Assembly: GCA_004843345.1 (NCBI GenBank)
Contig: CP039460.1
Span: 1,535,001 to 1,599,000 of the forward strand
Length of the DNA: 64,000 nt
DNA from: Acetobacteraceae bacterium
Lineage (GTDB): Bacteria; Pseudomonadota; Alphaproteobacteria; Acetobacterales; Acetobacteraceae
Direction: 5' to 3'
The notes below the pieces were generated by a model. The model had not been told where the DNA came from and ran no database searches. It saw only the letters and a program-made list of their open reading frames with translations. The translations under genes and the position numbers were made by a program. Within the stretch, counting starts at the first letter, position 1, and each line of letters begins with the position of its first letter. Positions 12,102-20,810 of the stretch are shown piece by piece.

Positions 12102-14345
12102 TCATTGTTTTTCCAAGAATTCTTTTCTCAGGCTTACGATGTCTTTTCGTAAATCTTCTTCTGAAGCGGTGAGGAGGCGATTAAAGAAGGCTCTAAGTTC
12201 TTCCTGTTTGTGCGCATTAAAATAGAGAGGATGCTTGCGGAAAAGACGCTCAACGCCTTTGGGAAAATGTTTATCATTTCCTCTAAGGAGATTGCTTAAT
12301 GTGCTGCGGAGAGCTTTCCAAACATAATAATAGGGCGATTTTGATTTTACCATAAAGCCACGCTGATCTTCGAAGACATAGCCTTCAGATTCTTCGTTTT
12401 CCTTTTCTTTTAAAAAGGAGAGAAAGGTTTCCTTGTTTGGTAAAATTGCCTTTAGAGGCGCAAGCTCAACTTCCAGCCATTCAGCCACTTTTTTGAGGTG
12501 GTCATAGGGGAGTTTTTTAAATTCAAGATTTCGGTAGATGACATCTAAAAGGATAAGCTTTTTGGAGGGATAGGAAATAATATGGGGGTCATTGGCAGGG
12601 TCAATAACTTCAAAGATACATGAAACGCCAAAATTTTTATTGAGCGAATAGAGTTTTTCGCCAAGGGTTTGCGAGATTTGTGCCTGAAAGAGTTCTGCAA
12701 ACGGACCCGTTAAATAGTTTTTAGAAGAGGCGAGAAGATAGCCTTCATCATAACCCGTAATGCCTAAAAAGCCATTTTCTTTTAAGCGGGTTGTAATGGG
12801 GTAGGCAAATTTATCAGCGATTTCCTCTAAAGGCAGGACTTCCCCAATGTTGAAAAATTTATCATAGGATCGTGCTGCGATTGTTCCATTTTTTTCATTA
12901 AAAAACAGACCTCTTGCCTTGAGCGTCGTATTATCCCAGCCACCTTTATGGAAGATGTGCCGCTTAAAGCTGATTGAAATTATATTTTCCCAGCCTTTTT
13001 GATGGTTGATTTGGATTCCATCATGGGCTTTCGTTGTCTCAAGAAAAGATTTTGGAAAGGTTATTTTTGTAGCGCTGAAAAGTTGTCTTATCTCTTGGGG
13101 TATCATGACTTCAGCATAGATTTTTTTCTTTACGTCATAGTCAATAAAGGTCTCTTTGGGAAGAAAGCCTTCTTTCCTATGATGGATAGAGCGTAAAGCC
13201 CCGTCAAATTCGACTTTGCCTTCGAGATTAAAAGAATGGTGTCCTGCAAGGATCGGCGCATTCTGTTTGTTCCGATGTCCATGAATTTGGTAAAATTTTG
13301 ACTCTTTTCCGACATTTTCTGAAAAAATACGATCGATATCTGTGTTATAATCCGACCAGCCTTTTTCACACTCATTGGCAGAAATTTTCCAAATCTCCCG
13401 AAAGGGGACAGGCAGGCCGCCATGAGAAACAAAAACCTCTTTTCCATGAAATTGATATGCAAAATAGGAACGCAGGGCACGCAGAAAAATTTTAAATTTA
13501 GATTTTTTTGGCTCCCAGCCCGCCTGAAGTAATTCAGGGAGGGTTTTTTCTGTAAACTCTTTGCTTCTTATTTCTTCTTGGTTATTCCAAGCCCTGAGAT
13601 GGCGCTCATGATTTCCTGCAAGAAGGATAATATTTGGTTTTAAAAGGTTTTCCTGGAAGGCATTTTCCCAGAGAAAATCCATTGTGCCTTTGTTGTCGTA
13701 GCCACGGTCAATATAGTCCCCAACAAAGATATAAAATTTATTCGGCTCGAAACCGTTTGGAAGGAGTTTTTTTAAATGTTTAGAACAGCCATGAATATCT
13801 CCAATTGTGATAATCTCGTCATATGAGTCCAAAATTTTGGATTTTATAGAAAAAGTTTGATTCATATCAAACAGATTGGGAGAAAATATTTTGAGACGCT
13901 TAGAAACTTTTTCTTTTGCTTCTTGGAGGGATTGCCAGATATTTGAGACAATTCCTGGGGAAACATACTGAATGCTTCTTTTACGTTTTTCGTTAAAGGC
14001 AAGGCATTGCTCTAAGGTTGGATCAAAATCGACGATAAACGTTTCATAGCCGTATTTTAAGGCAAGATTTTCCCATGTGCCGATAGCGCGTCCAACCCCT
14101 GTTGAATCGATAATCGTCGTATCCCCTCGGCGAAATCTTTCTCGTATAAGGATTTCCATACGATTAAAAATTTGCCGATTGTAGGATTGATTGATCGTTA
14201 AGCTGCCATCAGAGAGAAAAGTCGGGTTCCCAAATTTTAACCTGAGCTGATCTGTTGAGATTGTATAGGGTTCTAAACCTGTTTCATGGATCCAAGTTGA
14301 TTTTCCACAGCCCGGAGCGCCTCTTAAAATGAGTAACAATCTCAT
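12102..14345 (-). CDS. Trifunctional RNA end-healing and sealing protein (kinase-phosphatase-Rnl1-type ligase)
   Basis: A 747-residue three-domain protein. Domain 1 (about 1-160) is a polynucleotide-kinase-like P-loop enzyme (GAPGCGKST, 9-17). Domain 2 (about 175-400) is a binuclear metallophosphatase (GDIHG 182-186, GDYIDRG 209-215, GNHERH 244-249, HGG 308-310, HGH 355-357). Domain 3 (about 440-747) resembles T4 Rnl1 or fungal Trl1 ligase: KARGLFF, then SYDKFFN, nucleophile Lys522 in LKENGFLG, FEVID, EGYVFED and MVKSKS. It could heal 5'-OH and 3'-phosphate ends and reseal cleaved tRNA. Bacterial Pnkp has the same order but partners with Hen1; no hen1 is visible here. It may form a single-gene unit. 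Confidence 0.85.
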   Translation of the reverse strand: MRLLLILRGAPGCGKSTWIHETGLEPYTISTDQLRLKFGNPTFLSDGSLTINQSYNRQIFNRMEILIRERFRRGDTTIIDSTGVGRAIGTWENLALKYGYETFIVDFDPTLEQCLAFNEKRKRSIQYVSPGIVSNIWQSLQEAKEKVSKRLKIFSPNLFDMNQTFSIKSKILDSYDEIITIGDIHGCSKHLKKLLPNGFEPNKFYIFVGDYIDRGYDNKGTMDFLWENAFQENLLKPNIILLAGNHERHLRAWNNQEEIRSKEFTEKTLPELLQAGWEPKKSKFKIFLRALRSYFAYQFHGKEVFVSHGGLPVPFREIWKISANECEKGWSDYNTDIDRIFSENVGKESKFYQIHGHRNKQNAPILAGHHSFNLEGKVEFDGALRSIHHRKEGFLPKETFIDYDVKKKIYAEVMIPQEIRQLFSATKITFPKSFLETTKAHDGIQINHQKGWENIISISFKRHIFHKGGWDNTTLKARGLFFNEKNGTIAARSYDKFFNIGEVLPLEEIADKFAYPITTRLKENGFLGITGYDEGYLLASSKNYLTGPFAELFQAQISQTLGEKLYSLNKNFGVSCIFEVIDPANDPHIISYPSKKLILLDVIYRNLEFKKLPYDHLKKVAEWLEVELAPLKAILPNKETFLSFLKEKENEESEGYVFEDQRGFMVKSKSPYYYVWKALRSTLSNLLRGNDKHFPKGVERLFRKHPLYFNAHKQEELRAFFNRLLTASEEDLRKDIVSLRKEFLEKQ

Positions 14346-14432
14346 CGCTCTTTATCCCCATAAATTTATTTCATGGAGTATCTTAGAAAGATATAAAAAA
14401 ATATCCTAGAGGGCTGTAGAAAAATTAAAGAT

Positions 14433-15152
14433 TCAGTATCCGCCAATATCTGCAAAACTATGTGAAAGGGTGCAGTCACGGAAGTTTTGAAGCACTTTGT
14501 CCGCCCCATTCAGCGTTACAACATATCGACGCCCCGCACCAAAAGTCAGAATAGCTTTTCTCGAGGTTTCAAGAGCATCTAAAAGAGGGGTGAGTTGTTG
14601 CGGTGTAACGGTGGCCTCTAAGGTCATTTTGTTTTTTTGCGACATTGAAAGCGTTGTCCGGTAATTCCCGACAGAAAAGGTTGTTTCTCCCGTAATATTT
14701 GGGGGGAGATTCCATGTTGTGTTCATGGCATCAATTTCGAGACCTGTTTTTGCAGAACGGAACATGATTCTAAAAGGGCTGTTTTCATGATTCATAGCGC
14801 CACAGACAGAGACGATTTCACCAGCGTCATCTTTCTTTTCAAATCCCATCCAGTTCCCAATTTTGAGATCAACATCTTTCAAGGCCTTTAAGGCGCTATT
14901 TTTATCTTCAGGTGGATTGTTGTTAAGGGGAACGGTTGGCGTTGCCGCATTCCCTGATGAGTTTAGCCCTTGCTGTTGCGCTGAATCAGGTTCGGTTGGC
15001 GCACTGCCACTTGTCGCTGCTTTGTTCTGGTTTTTTGGCACAGGTGGGGTGGAGGTTGGGTCAGCATGAACCGTTCCCAAAGAAGTTGCTGTTAAAGTGA
15101 GAACAAAAAAACTAGCTCCAAGGAGGGCAGGAAACTTTCTTGAATATTTCAT
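14433..15152 (-). CDS. Exported protein of unknown function
   Basis: I do not recognise this 239-residue protein. It starts with a signal peptide (KYSRKF, a hydrophobic core, cleavage near residue 30 at VHADP). A Pro/Ala/Asn/Gln-rich low-complexity linker follows to about residue 80, then a compact domain of about 150 residues with two Cys (one in VSVCGA, one in FRDCTL) that could form a disulfide in the periplasm. The domain loosely recalls IalB-like proteins, but not strongly enough to assign. It stands alone on the minus strand, with 148 bases to the next gene. Confidence 0.7.
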   Translation of the reverse strand: MKYSRKFPALLGASFFVLTLTATSLGTVHADPTSTPPVPKNQNKAATSGSAPTEPDSAQQQGLNSSGNAATPTVPLNNNPPEDKNSALKALKDVDLKIGNWMGFEKKDDAGEIVSVCGAMNHENSPFRIMFRSAKTGLEIDAMNTTWNLPPNITGETTFSVGNYRTTLSMSQKNKMTLEATVTPQQLTPLLDALETSRKAILTFGAGRRYVVTLNGADKVLQNFRDCTLSHSFADIGGY

Positions 15153-15300
15153 ATCTTTTCCTTTGCGTTTTTAAGTCAGAGTTATCTGTGCATGAAATAG
15201 GTTTTAAGAGAAGGGAGGCAAAACAATTCTATAACTTCCTAAAGAAACCCTCATCTTGGTTTTCTCAGGTCTGATTATCTATTTCTAATCCATTCCCCCT

Positions 15301-16617
15301 TTAATTTAAAGGGGCTGCTGGAAGGACTTCTTTTTGAATATTTCTGCGGATTTTTCGGACCTTTCGCACAGAGACAGGCTTTGCATGGTTTCCCCATGCG
15401 GATCGGATATAGGTAAGGACTTCCGAAATTTGGATATCTGAAAGCATTTCAGAAAAACCAGGCATCGTAAAAGAAGAGGGGGAAATAGAGGGAATAATAG
15501 GGGTACTACCGCCGTTTTCAAGGAGATGAATGAGAGAGGCTGTGTTGGATGAGGTTACGATTGGGTTCTTTTTAAGCGGGGGAAAGGATAAGCCATAGCC
15601 TTGACCGTCACTGCCATGGCAAGAAGCGCAACGATCGATATAAATTTGCTCCCCCCGTGAAAATTGACGATGCTGTTTTTGGATTCCTTCTTCACGGATG
15701 GCCCAATCATTTTCTTTATCGTTGATGGGTGGAAGAGAAAGTAAAAAGGCAGAAATCGCTTTAATATCCTCATCTTTCCAATAGGAAGTGCTTTTTTGAA
15801 TCACTTCGGTCATAGATCCAAAAACATGGCTTTTTGTAGATTTTCCTGTTTTTAAGAAGCGTTCTAAATCTTTCTGTGTCCAGTCTTTGAGGCCGGAATT
15901 TGAATCTTGCCGAAGATTTGGCGCATTCCAGCCTTCCATATTTTGTCCCCCTGAAAGGAAAAGGTGGCTGGTCTCTTCTTCGAGTGTTTGTTCTTGAAGT
16001 GCATTTCCTCTGGGGGTATGGCAAGCACCGCAATGCCCAGCCCCTTCAGCAAGGTAAGCCCCCCGTTTTATCAGGGAATCTTTGGCCTGCGGCGTACTCT
16101 CTGCTTTTGCTTTTTCAGCACTTGGCGCAAAGAAATAACGCCATATTGTTAAAGGCCAGCGAACATTAACGAGCCAAAAGATTTTTTCTTTTGGAGCCGG
16201 TTGATGAACAGGGGCAACTGCTTTTTGAAAATAGAGATAGAGATTATGGATTTCTTTATCACTTAGATGCGCATAAGAGGGATATGGCATCGCTGGATAA
16301 AGAGATTTCCCATCCTTGCGGACACCTTCACGAACGGCTTTTGAAAATTCCTGTTCGGTGTAAGTGCCAATACCATAGGTTAAATCGGGCGTGATATTGG
16401 TAGCGTAGATAAGTCCCGTTGGAATGGCAAAGGCAAGTCCGCCAGAATATTCGGGCTTATCTTTGAGCGTATGGCATGCAGCGCAATCGGCTAAAAGAGC
16501 GCTATATCTTCCAGATTCAATTTGTGTTTTGAGTTGAGAGGCCAAGCCTGCTTGGACAGAAAAGGTGAAGGTCGCTAACGCAAAGAAACAAGCTATTGGA
16601 AAGATAAAGCGTTTCAT
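15301..16617 (-). CDS. Triheme cytochrome c subunit of membrane-bound FAD dehydrogenase
   Basis: A 438-residue exported protein (signal peptide about 1-23) with three heme-c motifs: CAACH (45-49), CGACH (196-200) and CASCH (330-334). This is the layout of the cytochrome subunit of acetic-acid-bacterial gluconate, 2-ketogluconate, sorbitol and alcohol dehydrogenases. It accepts electrons from the FAD subunit and reduces ubiquinone at the periplasmic face. The basic C-terminal segment after the third cytochrome domain may help membrane attachment. It starts 4 bases after the large-subunit stop. The substrate cannot be read from this subunit. Confidence 0.93.
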   Translation of the reverse strand: MKRFIFPIACFFALATFTFSVQAGLASQLKTQIESGRYSALLADCAACHTLKDKPEYSGGLAFAIPTGLIYATNITPDLTYGIGTYTEQEFSKAVREGVRKDGKSLYPAMPYPSYAHLSDKEIHNLYLYFQKAVAPVHQPAPKEKIFWLVNVRWPLTIWRYFFAPSAEKAKAESTPQAKDSLIKRGAYLAEGAGHCGACHTPRGNALQEQTLEEETSHLFLSGGQNMEGWNAPNLRQDSNSGLKDWTQKDLERFLKTGKSTKSHVFGSMTEVIQKSTSYWKDEDIKAISAFLLSLPPINDKENDWAIREEGIQKQHRQFSRGEQIYIDRCASCHGSDGQGYGLSFPPLKKNPIVTSSNTASLIHLLENGGSTPIIPSISPSSFTMPGFSEMLSDIQISEVLTYIRSAWGNHAKPVSVRKVRKIRRNIQKEVLPAAPLN

Positions 16618-16621
16618 CTGA

Positions 16622-18430
16622 TCAATCCCGACAGAGAGGGTCAGGTTTTTTTAAGTAGGTTTCTTTTATTGCTTTTGCAGACCAATAGGCTAAAGCCGCA
16701 ACGAGACCTGTTGGATTATAAGTGATGCTATGAGGAAACGCACTTGCGCCAATTACAAAAAGATTATGAAGTTCCCAGCTTTGGAGATAGGGATTTACGG
16801 CACTGATATTCGGGTTATCGCCCATAACGGCTCCGCCTCCTAGATGGGTTGTTTTATAGTCTGAAGTATTAAAGGGTGCGGAAAGATGGTTTAGCTTCCA
16901 TTTTCTGGCATTTAGCTGGTTTGCAATTTGTGGGATTTTGCCTGTGACATAGCGGTTCATTTTAATATCATTCGAATGCCAGTCGAATGTCATGCGCAGC
17001 AGGGGCTGCCCGTAAGCATTTTTCCATGTTGGATCAAGATCAAGGCAATTATTCCTGTAAGAGAGCGAGTTTCCATGAGAGTCAATTTCAAAGGAATGTT
17101 GATACATGTCTTTGAGACTTTCTTTAAAACCATGACCCCAGTTGCGTTTTGCTTGGGGTTTATGGTTCACCGCAGCGCCAATAGGACGTAATCCTGACTG
17201 GTTTACCCATAAGGCGCTTCCGCCAATGAAACCTAATTTTTGGGTATCTAAATGAGGGAGCGTGAAATCATCAATGGCGACACCACTGCCGCCAGCTCCG
17301 ACAAATTGATTGATTTGTGTTTCTTTATCAAGGAAAATCCGAGAGGTGGAAAGAGATTGGTAGTGAAAATTTTTACCGACGGTGCCTTTCCCTGTTTTTG
17401 GATTGTAGATTTCCCCAATTTTAGAGAGTTGGAGTAAATGAACATTATTCATCGAAAAAGCACCTAAAATGACGATTTCAGCTTTAACTTTTTGTGTTTT
17501 TCCTGTTTTTAAGTTTGCAAAAGTGACGCCTGTCGCACGTTTTTTGTCTTTGCTTTTGTCAATGTGCAGAACATGTGCAAGTTCAATGAGATGGAAAAGA
17601 GGGGAAGGATAAAGGGCAGGAAAAATATTCACATTAGGCGATGCCTTGGAATAATTATAACAGTTATAGCCACCGCAATAGCCACAGAAATTACATGCCC
17701 CCATGTCACATTTATAAGGGTTTTTATAGGCTTTTGAGGCGTTAGCAGCAGGAATTGTATAGGGGTGGAAGCCTGCTTTTTGACAGCCTTCCCGAAAAAG
17801 TGCGCCTGAGTAAGTTTCTCGCAGGGCCGGCAGAGGAAAGTTTTCAGAACGATCTGGGGCGAAAATATTCCCTTTTCCGACAATTTTTCCCTTAACTGTA
17901 TAAGCTTCTCCAGAAGTGCCAAAAACTTTTTCTGCTTTTGTAAAAAAAGGCTCTAAATCTGTATAGGAAACACCAAAATTTTGTAAAATCATATCTGGAG
18001 GAATAAGGCCATTTCGGTAGGCTTGTTTTCCGTAGCGCTCTTCAAGATATGTTTTTAAATGCAGCTCTTCTGGGATAACCCTGAAATGACAACCAGCCCA
18101 ATGAAGGCCAGCGCCGCCAACGCCTGTTCCTAATAAAAAAGCGCCAGCACGCCGATAAGGCAGAGCTTGCTGGGAGAGGTGGTTGCGGATGGTAAAAGTA
18201 CTTTTGGATAAATCTTGAAAGAGGTGATGGCGAAAATTTCCTCTTAATTCATCAATGCTTGCAGGATAAGCGCCTTCAAGGGCAGTATTACGTTTTGGAC
18301 CACGTTCTAGAACAATGACAGAAAGGCCGGCCTCTGTTAGTTCTTTTGCCATAATCGCGCCAACCCAGCCTGCGCCAACAATGACAACATCCGCTTTAAG
18401 TGTCGAGTTTGAGGCGGAAATCTCGGTCAT
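16622..18430 (-). CDS. GMC-type FAD dehydrogenase large subunit (gluconate 2-dehydrogenase-like)
   Basis: Flavoprotein subunit of about 602 residues in the glucose-methanol-choline family. The FAD motif VVIVGAGWVGA is at about 15-25. A Cys-rich stretch (Cys241, 246, 249, 252, 257) is positioned like the [3Fe-4S] cluster of FAD glucose and fructose dehydrogenases. The C-terminal HLGGGAVMG and FPHSITYNPTG carry the GMC catalytic His and Asn. I place the start at the ATG of MTEIS (18430), which overlaps the small-subunit stop as ATGA; a 12-codon longer reading lies inside the small subunit. It is likely exported with the Tat-bearing small subunit. Gluconate, 2-ketogluconate, sorbitol or glucose are all possible substrates. 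Confidence 0.93.
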   Translation of the reverse strand: MTEISASNSTLKADVVIVGAGWVGAIMAKELTEAGLSVIVLERGPKRNTALEGAYPASIDELRGNFRHHLFQDLSKSTFTIRNHLSQQALPYRRAGAFLLGTGVGGAGLHWAGCHFRVIPEELHLKTYLEERYGKQAYRNGLIPPDMILQNFGVSYTDLEPFFTKAEKVFGTSGEAYTVKGKIVGKGNIFAPDRSENFPLPALRETYSGALFREGCQKAGFHPYTIPAANASKAYKNPYKCDMGACNFCGYCGGYNCYNYSKASPNVNIFPALYPSPLFHLIELAHVLHIDKSKDKKRATGVTFANLKTGKTQKVKAEIVILGAFSMNNVHLLQLSKIGEIYNPKTGKGTVGKNFHYQSLSTSRIFLDKETQINQFVGAGGSGVAIDDFTLPHLDTQKLGFIGGSALWVNQSGLRPIGAAVNHKPQAKRNWGHGFKESLKDMYQHSFEIDSHGNSLSYRNNCLDLDPTWKNAYGQPLLRMTFDWHSNDIKMNRYVTGKIPQIANQLNARKWKLNHLSAPFNTSDYKTTHLGGGAVMGDNPNISAVNPYLQSWELHNLFVIGASAFPHSITYNPTGLVAALAYWSAKAIKETYLKKPDPLCRD

Positions 18431-19176
18431 AAGGAAGTCGTGCCATTCTCTTCTTGGAGTTGCCAAAAACGTTGCATTTTTTCAAAGGAAAGGGGGATTG
18501 CAACAGGTTTGTAAGGATAGGGCGCACCATGTTGGTTAATCCATTTCATAAATTCTGCGCGGGCCCCGGGAAATCCAAGATATTCCCAGCCTTTCATTTC
18601 TGTATTTCCGCCATAAAGCGGATCAGAAAAAACGCCTTCTAAAACATTTTGTCTTAGCTGTGTAAAAAAGACCGAACTTGGAATATCTCCAAGATTTATT
18701 TGGTCATCTTCAAGATTTTCTAAAATCTGAATTTGTGTTTCTGAAGGAAGGTTTACAAAAGATTTTTCATGAAAGTTGTCTTTGATCCAAGCAAAAAGTC
18801 TGCTTAAGGCGGTTTTGTAGAGATCATAAGGCGGATACGGGAGCTGGTATCCTAGAGCGTGGTCTCCCTGTACAAAAGGTCCTGAGAGATAAGTTCGTTC
18901 TCCAAAGCCGTAGGGCATTGCAAGTTGACGTTCAAGATAATCAACAACATGGAGGCCTTTCTTATCGTGCGTCAGGTCTTCTGTTGGAAAAATCAGTTGA
19001 GAGGCAATTTCAAGGAACTGGCGTTCTTCTGGTTGAAAAAGGAGAGAGCCATGTGTGTAAGCATTGCCCTTGGTACACCCCGTAAAGGAGAGTAAAGCAA
19101 TGCAGCTACTGCTTCCGAAAAGAAAATTGCGGCGTGTAAAGGGTACAATATTGTCGGAAAGAAGGTGCTGGCTCAG
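18427..19176 (-). CDS. FAD dehydrogenase small (gamma) subunit with Tat signal, probable CTG start
   Basis: Subunit 3 of gluconate-type dehydrogenases, which escorts the large subunit through Tat and helps cofactor assembly. The first ATG (18918) gives only 163 residues, but the frame is open upstream and encodes FTRRNFLFGSSSC followed by a hydrophobic lipoprotein-like LLSFTGC, a Tat signal. No ATG, GTG or TTG occurs in that upstream stretch. A CTG at 19176, with AAGGA seven bases before it and overlapping the preceding TGA, gives 249 residues, near the family length. Start assigned by inference; a sequencing indel is the alternative. The stop overlaps the large-subunit ATG. Confidence 0.8.
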   Translation of the reverse strand: MSQHLLSDNIVPFTRRNFLFGSSSCIALLSFTGCTKGNAYTHGSLLFQPEERQFLEIASQLIFPTEDLTHDKKGLHVVDYLERQLAMPYGFGERTYLSGPFVQGDHALGYQLPYPPYDLYKTALSRLFAWIKDNFHEKSFVNLPSETQIQILENLEDDQINLGDIPSSVFFTQLRQNVLEGVFSDPLYGGNTEMKGWEYLGFPGARAEFMKWINQHGAPYPYKPVAIPLSFEKMQRFWQLQEENGTTSL

Positions 19177-19802
19177 TGGGGTGTCCTTGCAGAATTTGAG
19201 TTTTTCTCATTTTGGGAGGTGTCTGCGGCAGAATGTATTGAAGAATCTTCATTTGACTGTACGAGCCAATTCGAAAATTTTTGGTGGAGTTGGGTTTCAA
19301 TCTCGGTGTTGACGTCTTCTACCAAAAGATTTGTCAGACGTAAGAGCGTATCACTGTCTGATTCCCCTTTCTTGGGGGTTACTTTCTGATAAACTTCGGC
19401 CGAAAGATTTCCTGTTTTTGCAAAAGCTGGGTTCTCCATTGTGAGGGAGAGGATAATTTTACCGTCATAATTATTGAGGTGATGGACAAGACTTGCTTGC
19501 CGAATATTCAGAATAGCCTCTCCCGATTTCCCTTCACAGGCAAAACGTTGTCTGGCAAGGTCTTTTAGAAGCTCGTTTGGCGTATAGTCCATCTGCTGAG
19601 ATTCATGTTTGGGTAATGGTGTGGCATCGTCAATTACCCGAAGAGAGGCAACATTGAGATGAAGGCGAGGTAGAAAATTATAGTTGGGACGGTGATGTGC
19701 ACGTGAGACTTCTGCGATGACACGGCCAGCATCTAAGAGGAAAAACCCAAGCCCTACGAAAAGCGCACAGGTCATCATGATTCTATAGAGACGGATATTC
19801 AT
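19173..19802 (-). CDS. Membrane-anchored or exported protein of unknown function
   Basis: I do not recognise this protein of 209 residues. It has an N-terminal hydrophobic segment (about 8-28 after MNIRLYR) and a presumed periplasmic domain. The C-terminal 25 residues are Ser/Asn/Glu-rich and probably disordered. I chose the ATG at 19802 because it overlaps the hslO stop (ATGA); the reading from 19844 would run inside hslO. Its own stop overlaps the probable CTG start of the dehydrogenase small subunit. Sitting between hslO and the dehydrogenase genes, it may be a bystander of the operon. Confidence 0.72.
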   Translation of the reverse strand: MNIRLYRIMMTCALFVGLGFFLLDAGRVIAEVSRAHHRPNYNFLPRLHLNVASLRVIDDATPLPKHESQQMDYTPNELLKDLARQRFACEGKSGEAILNIRQASLVHHLNNYDGKIILSLTMENPAFAKTGNLSAEVYQKVTPKKGESDSDTLLRLTNLLVEDVNTEIETQLHQKFSNWLVQSNEDSSIHSAADTSQNEKNSNSARTPH

Positions 19803-20779
19803 GGGATTATTTCTTCGGGGAGAAAGGAAAAGCGGATATTGCAAAAATGGCAGTCAACTTCAATCTTGCCTTCATGAATAAGTTCTTTTTGCTCCTCTCC
19901 TTGAAAGCCTTTGAGCATATTTTCAATCTTCTGACGGGTGCAACGGCATCCAAAAGAGAGGGAACGGAAGTCACTTGCCATGACTTCTAAGCTCCCGAAA
20001 AGCCGATAGACAATTTCTTCAGAAGGCACCGTTGCGTTCAGAGCCTCATCCTGTTTTAGAGTGTCTGCCAGAGTACAGGCGGTTTCCCATAAATCTTTAA
20101 TTTTATCTCCACTTAGAGAACTATCTTTGACGGCTCTTATCTGACTCTCGTCTGGCAAGCGTTCTAAAATAAGCGCCGCAGACTGGTATTTTCCTTCGAT
20201 TAAATCTGAAAAAAGTAAAATATGGCAAGGATATTGCGCACTATCTTTGAAATAGCGTTCTGCTAAATGGGCGAGCGTTTCTGTTTCGCTGCCTTCCATT
20301 TTAACAATACCCTGTTGAGGCTGGGGGGCATGTTTTTCTTGAACTGTAAAGGCGAGATACCCTGATCCTAGAAGTTTTCCAGCTTCGGCATCTTTAGAAG
20401 GAGTCTCTTTGTTTTCTTCATTTTTTTGCAAGGTAACACGCAACGCTCCCTCGCTGGAGCAATCACTTGCCATCATAGAGAGAAGGCCGTCACCCTTGGT
20501 TTGAACAGTGAAATTACCTTCAAATTTTAAAGCAGTAGCAAGCCCAGCCGTCAGCGCTGCCATTTTTCCCATAAGAAAAAGAGCTGCGGAATCTGCCTCT
20601 TTATGACGGGAAAGAAGCGCATTTCCCAAATCGCCAAGACGGATAAAGCGTCCCCTGACAGGTGCATTCCTCAGAAAAAAGGGAAGAACAGCTTTTTCTT
20701 CTGTAAGGTTAGGGACTTCTCTTGGACGTCCAGAACCAGATTCTTTTGTATTGAGAGAGATAGACGAAGAGGAAAACAT
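19799..20779 (-). CDS. hslO: Redox-regulated chaperone Hsp33
   Basis: Hsp33 holds unfolding proteins during oxidative stress and is switched on when its zinc-bound cysteines oxidise. The C-terminal zinc centre is present as CRC (in SFGCRCTRQ) and CHFC (in VDCHFCNIRF). The N-terminal domain contains the family blocks VRGRFIRLGD and KGDGLLS. The ATG at 20779 is used; a TTG at 20806, two bases after the argD stop, is an alternative and neither has a good ribosome-binding site. In Acetobacteraceae hslO usually follows argD-argF; argF is absent between them here. Confidence 0.93.
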   Translation of the reverse strand: MFSSSSISLNTKESGSGRPREVPNLTEEKAVLPFFLRNAPVRGRFIRLGDLGNALLSRHKEADSAALFLMGKMAALTAGLATALKFEGNFTVQTKGDGLLSMMASDCSSEGALRVTLQKNEENKETPSKDAEAGKLLGSGYLAFTVQEKHAPQPQQGIVKMEGSETETLAHLAERYFKDSAQYPCHILLFSDLIEGKYQSAALILERLPDESQIRAVKDSSLSGDKIKDLWETACTLADTLKQDEALNATVPSEEIVYRLFGSLEVMASDFRSLSFGCRCTRQKIENMLKGFQGEEQKELIHEGKIEVDCHFCNIRFSFLPEEIIP

Positions 20780-20810
20780 AAGCGGCAACGTTTTTAATAA
20801 GCACAAAGAA

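Noticed and set aside
14433-15152. IalB-type invasion protein
   Set aside because: Only a loose likeness and two Cys; left as unknown exported protein.
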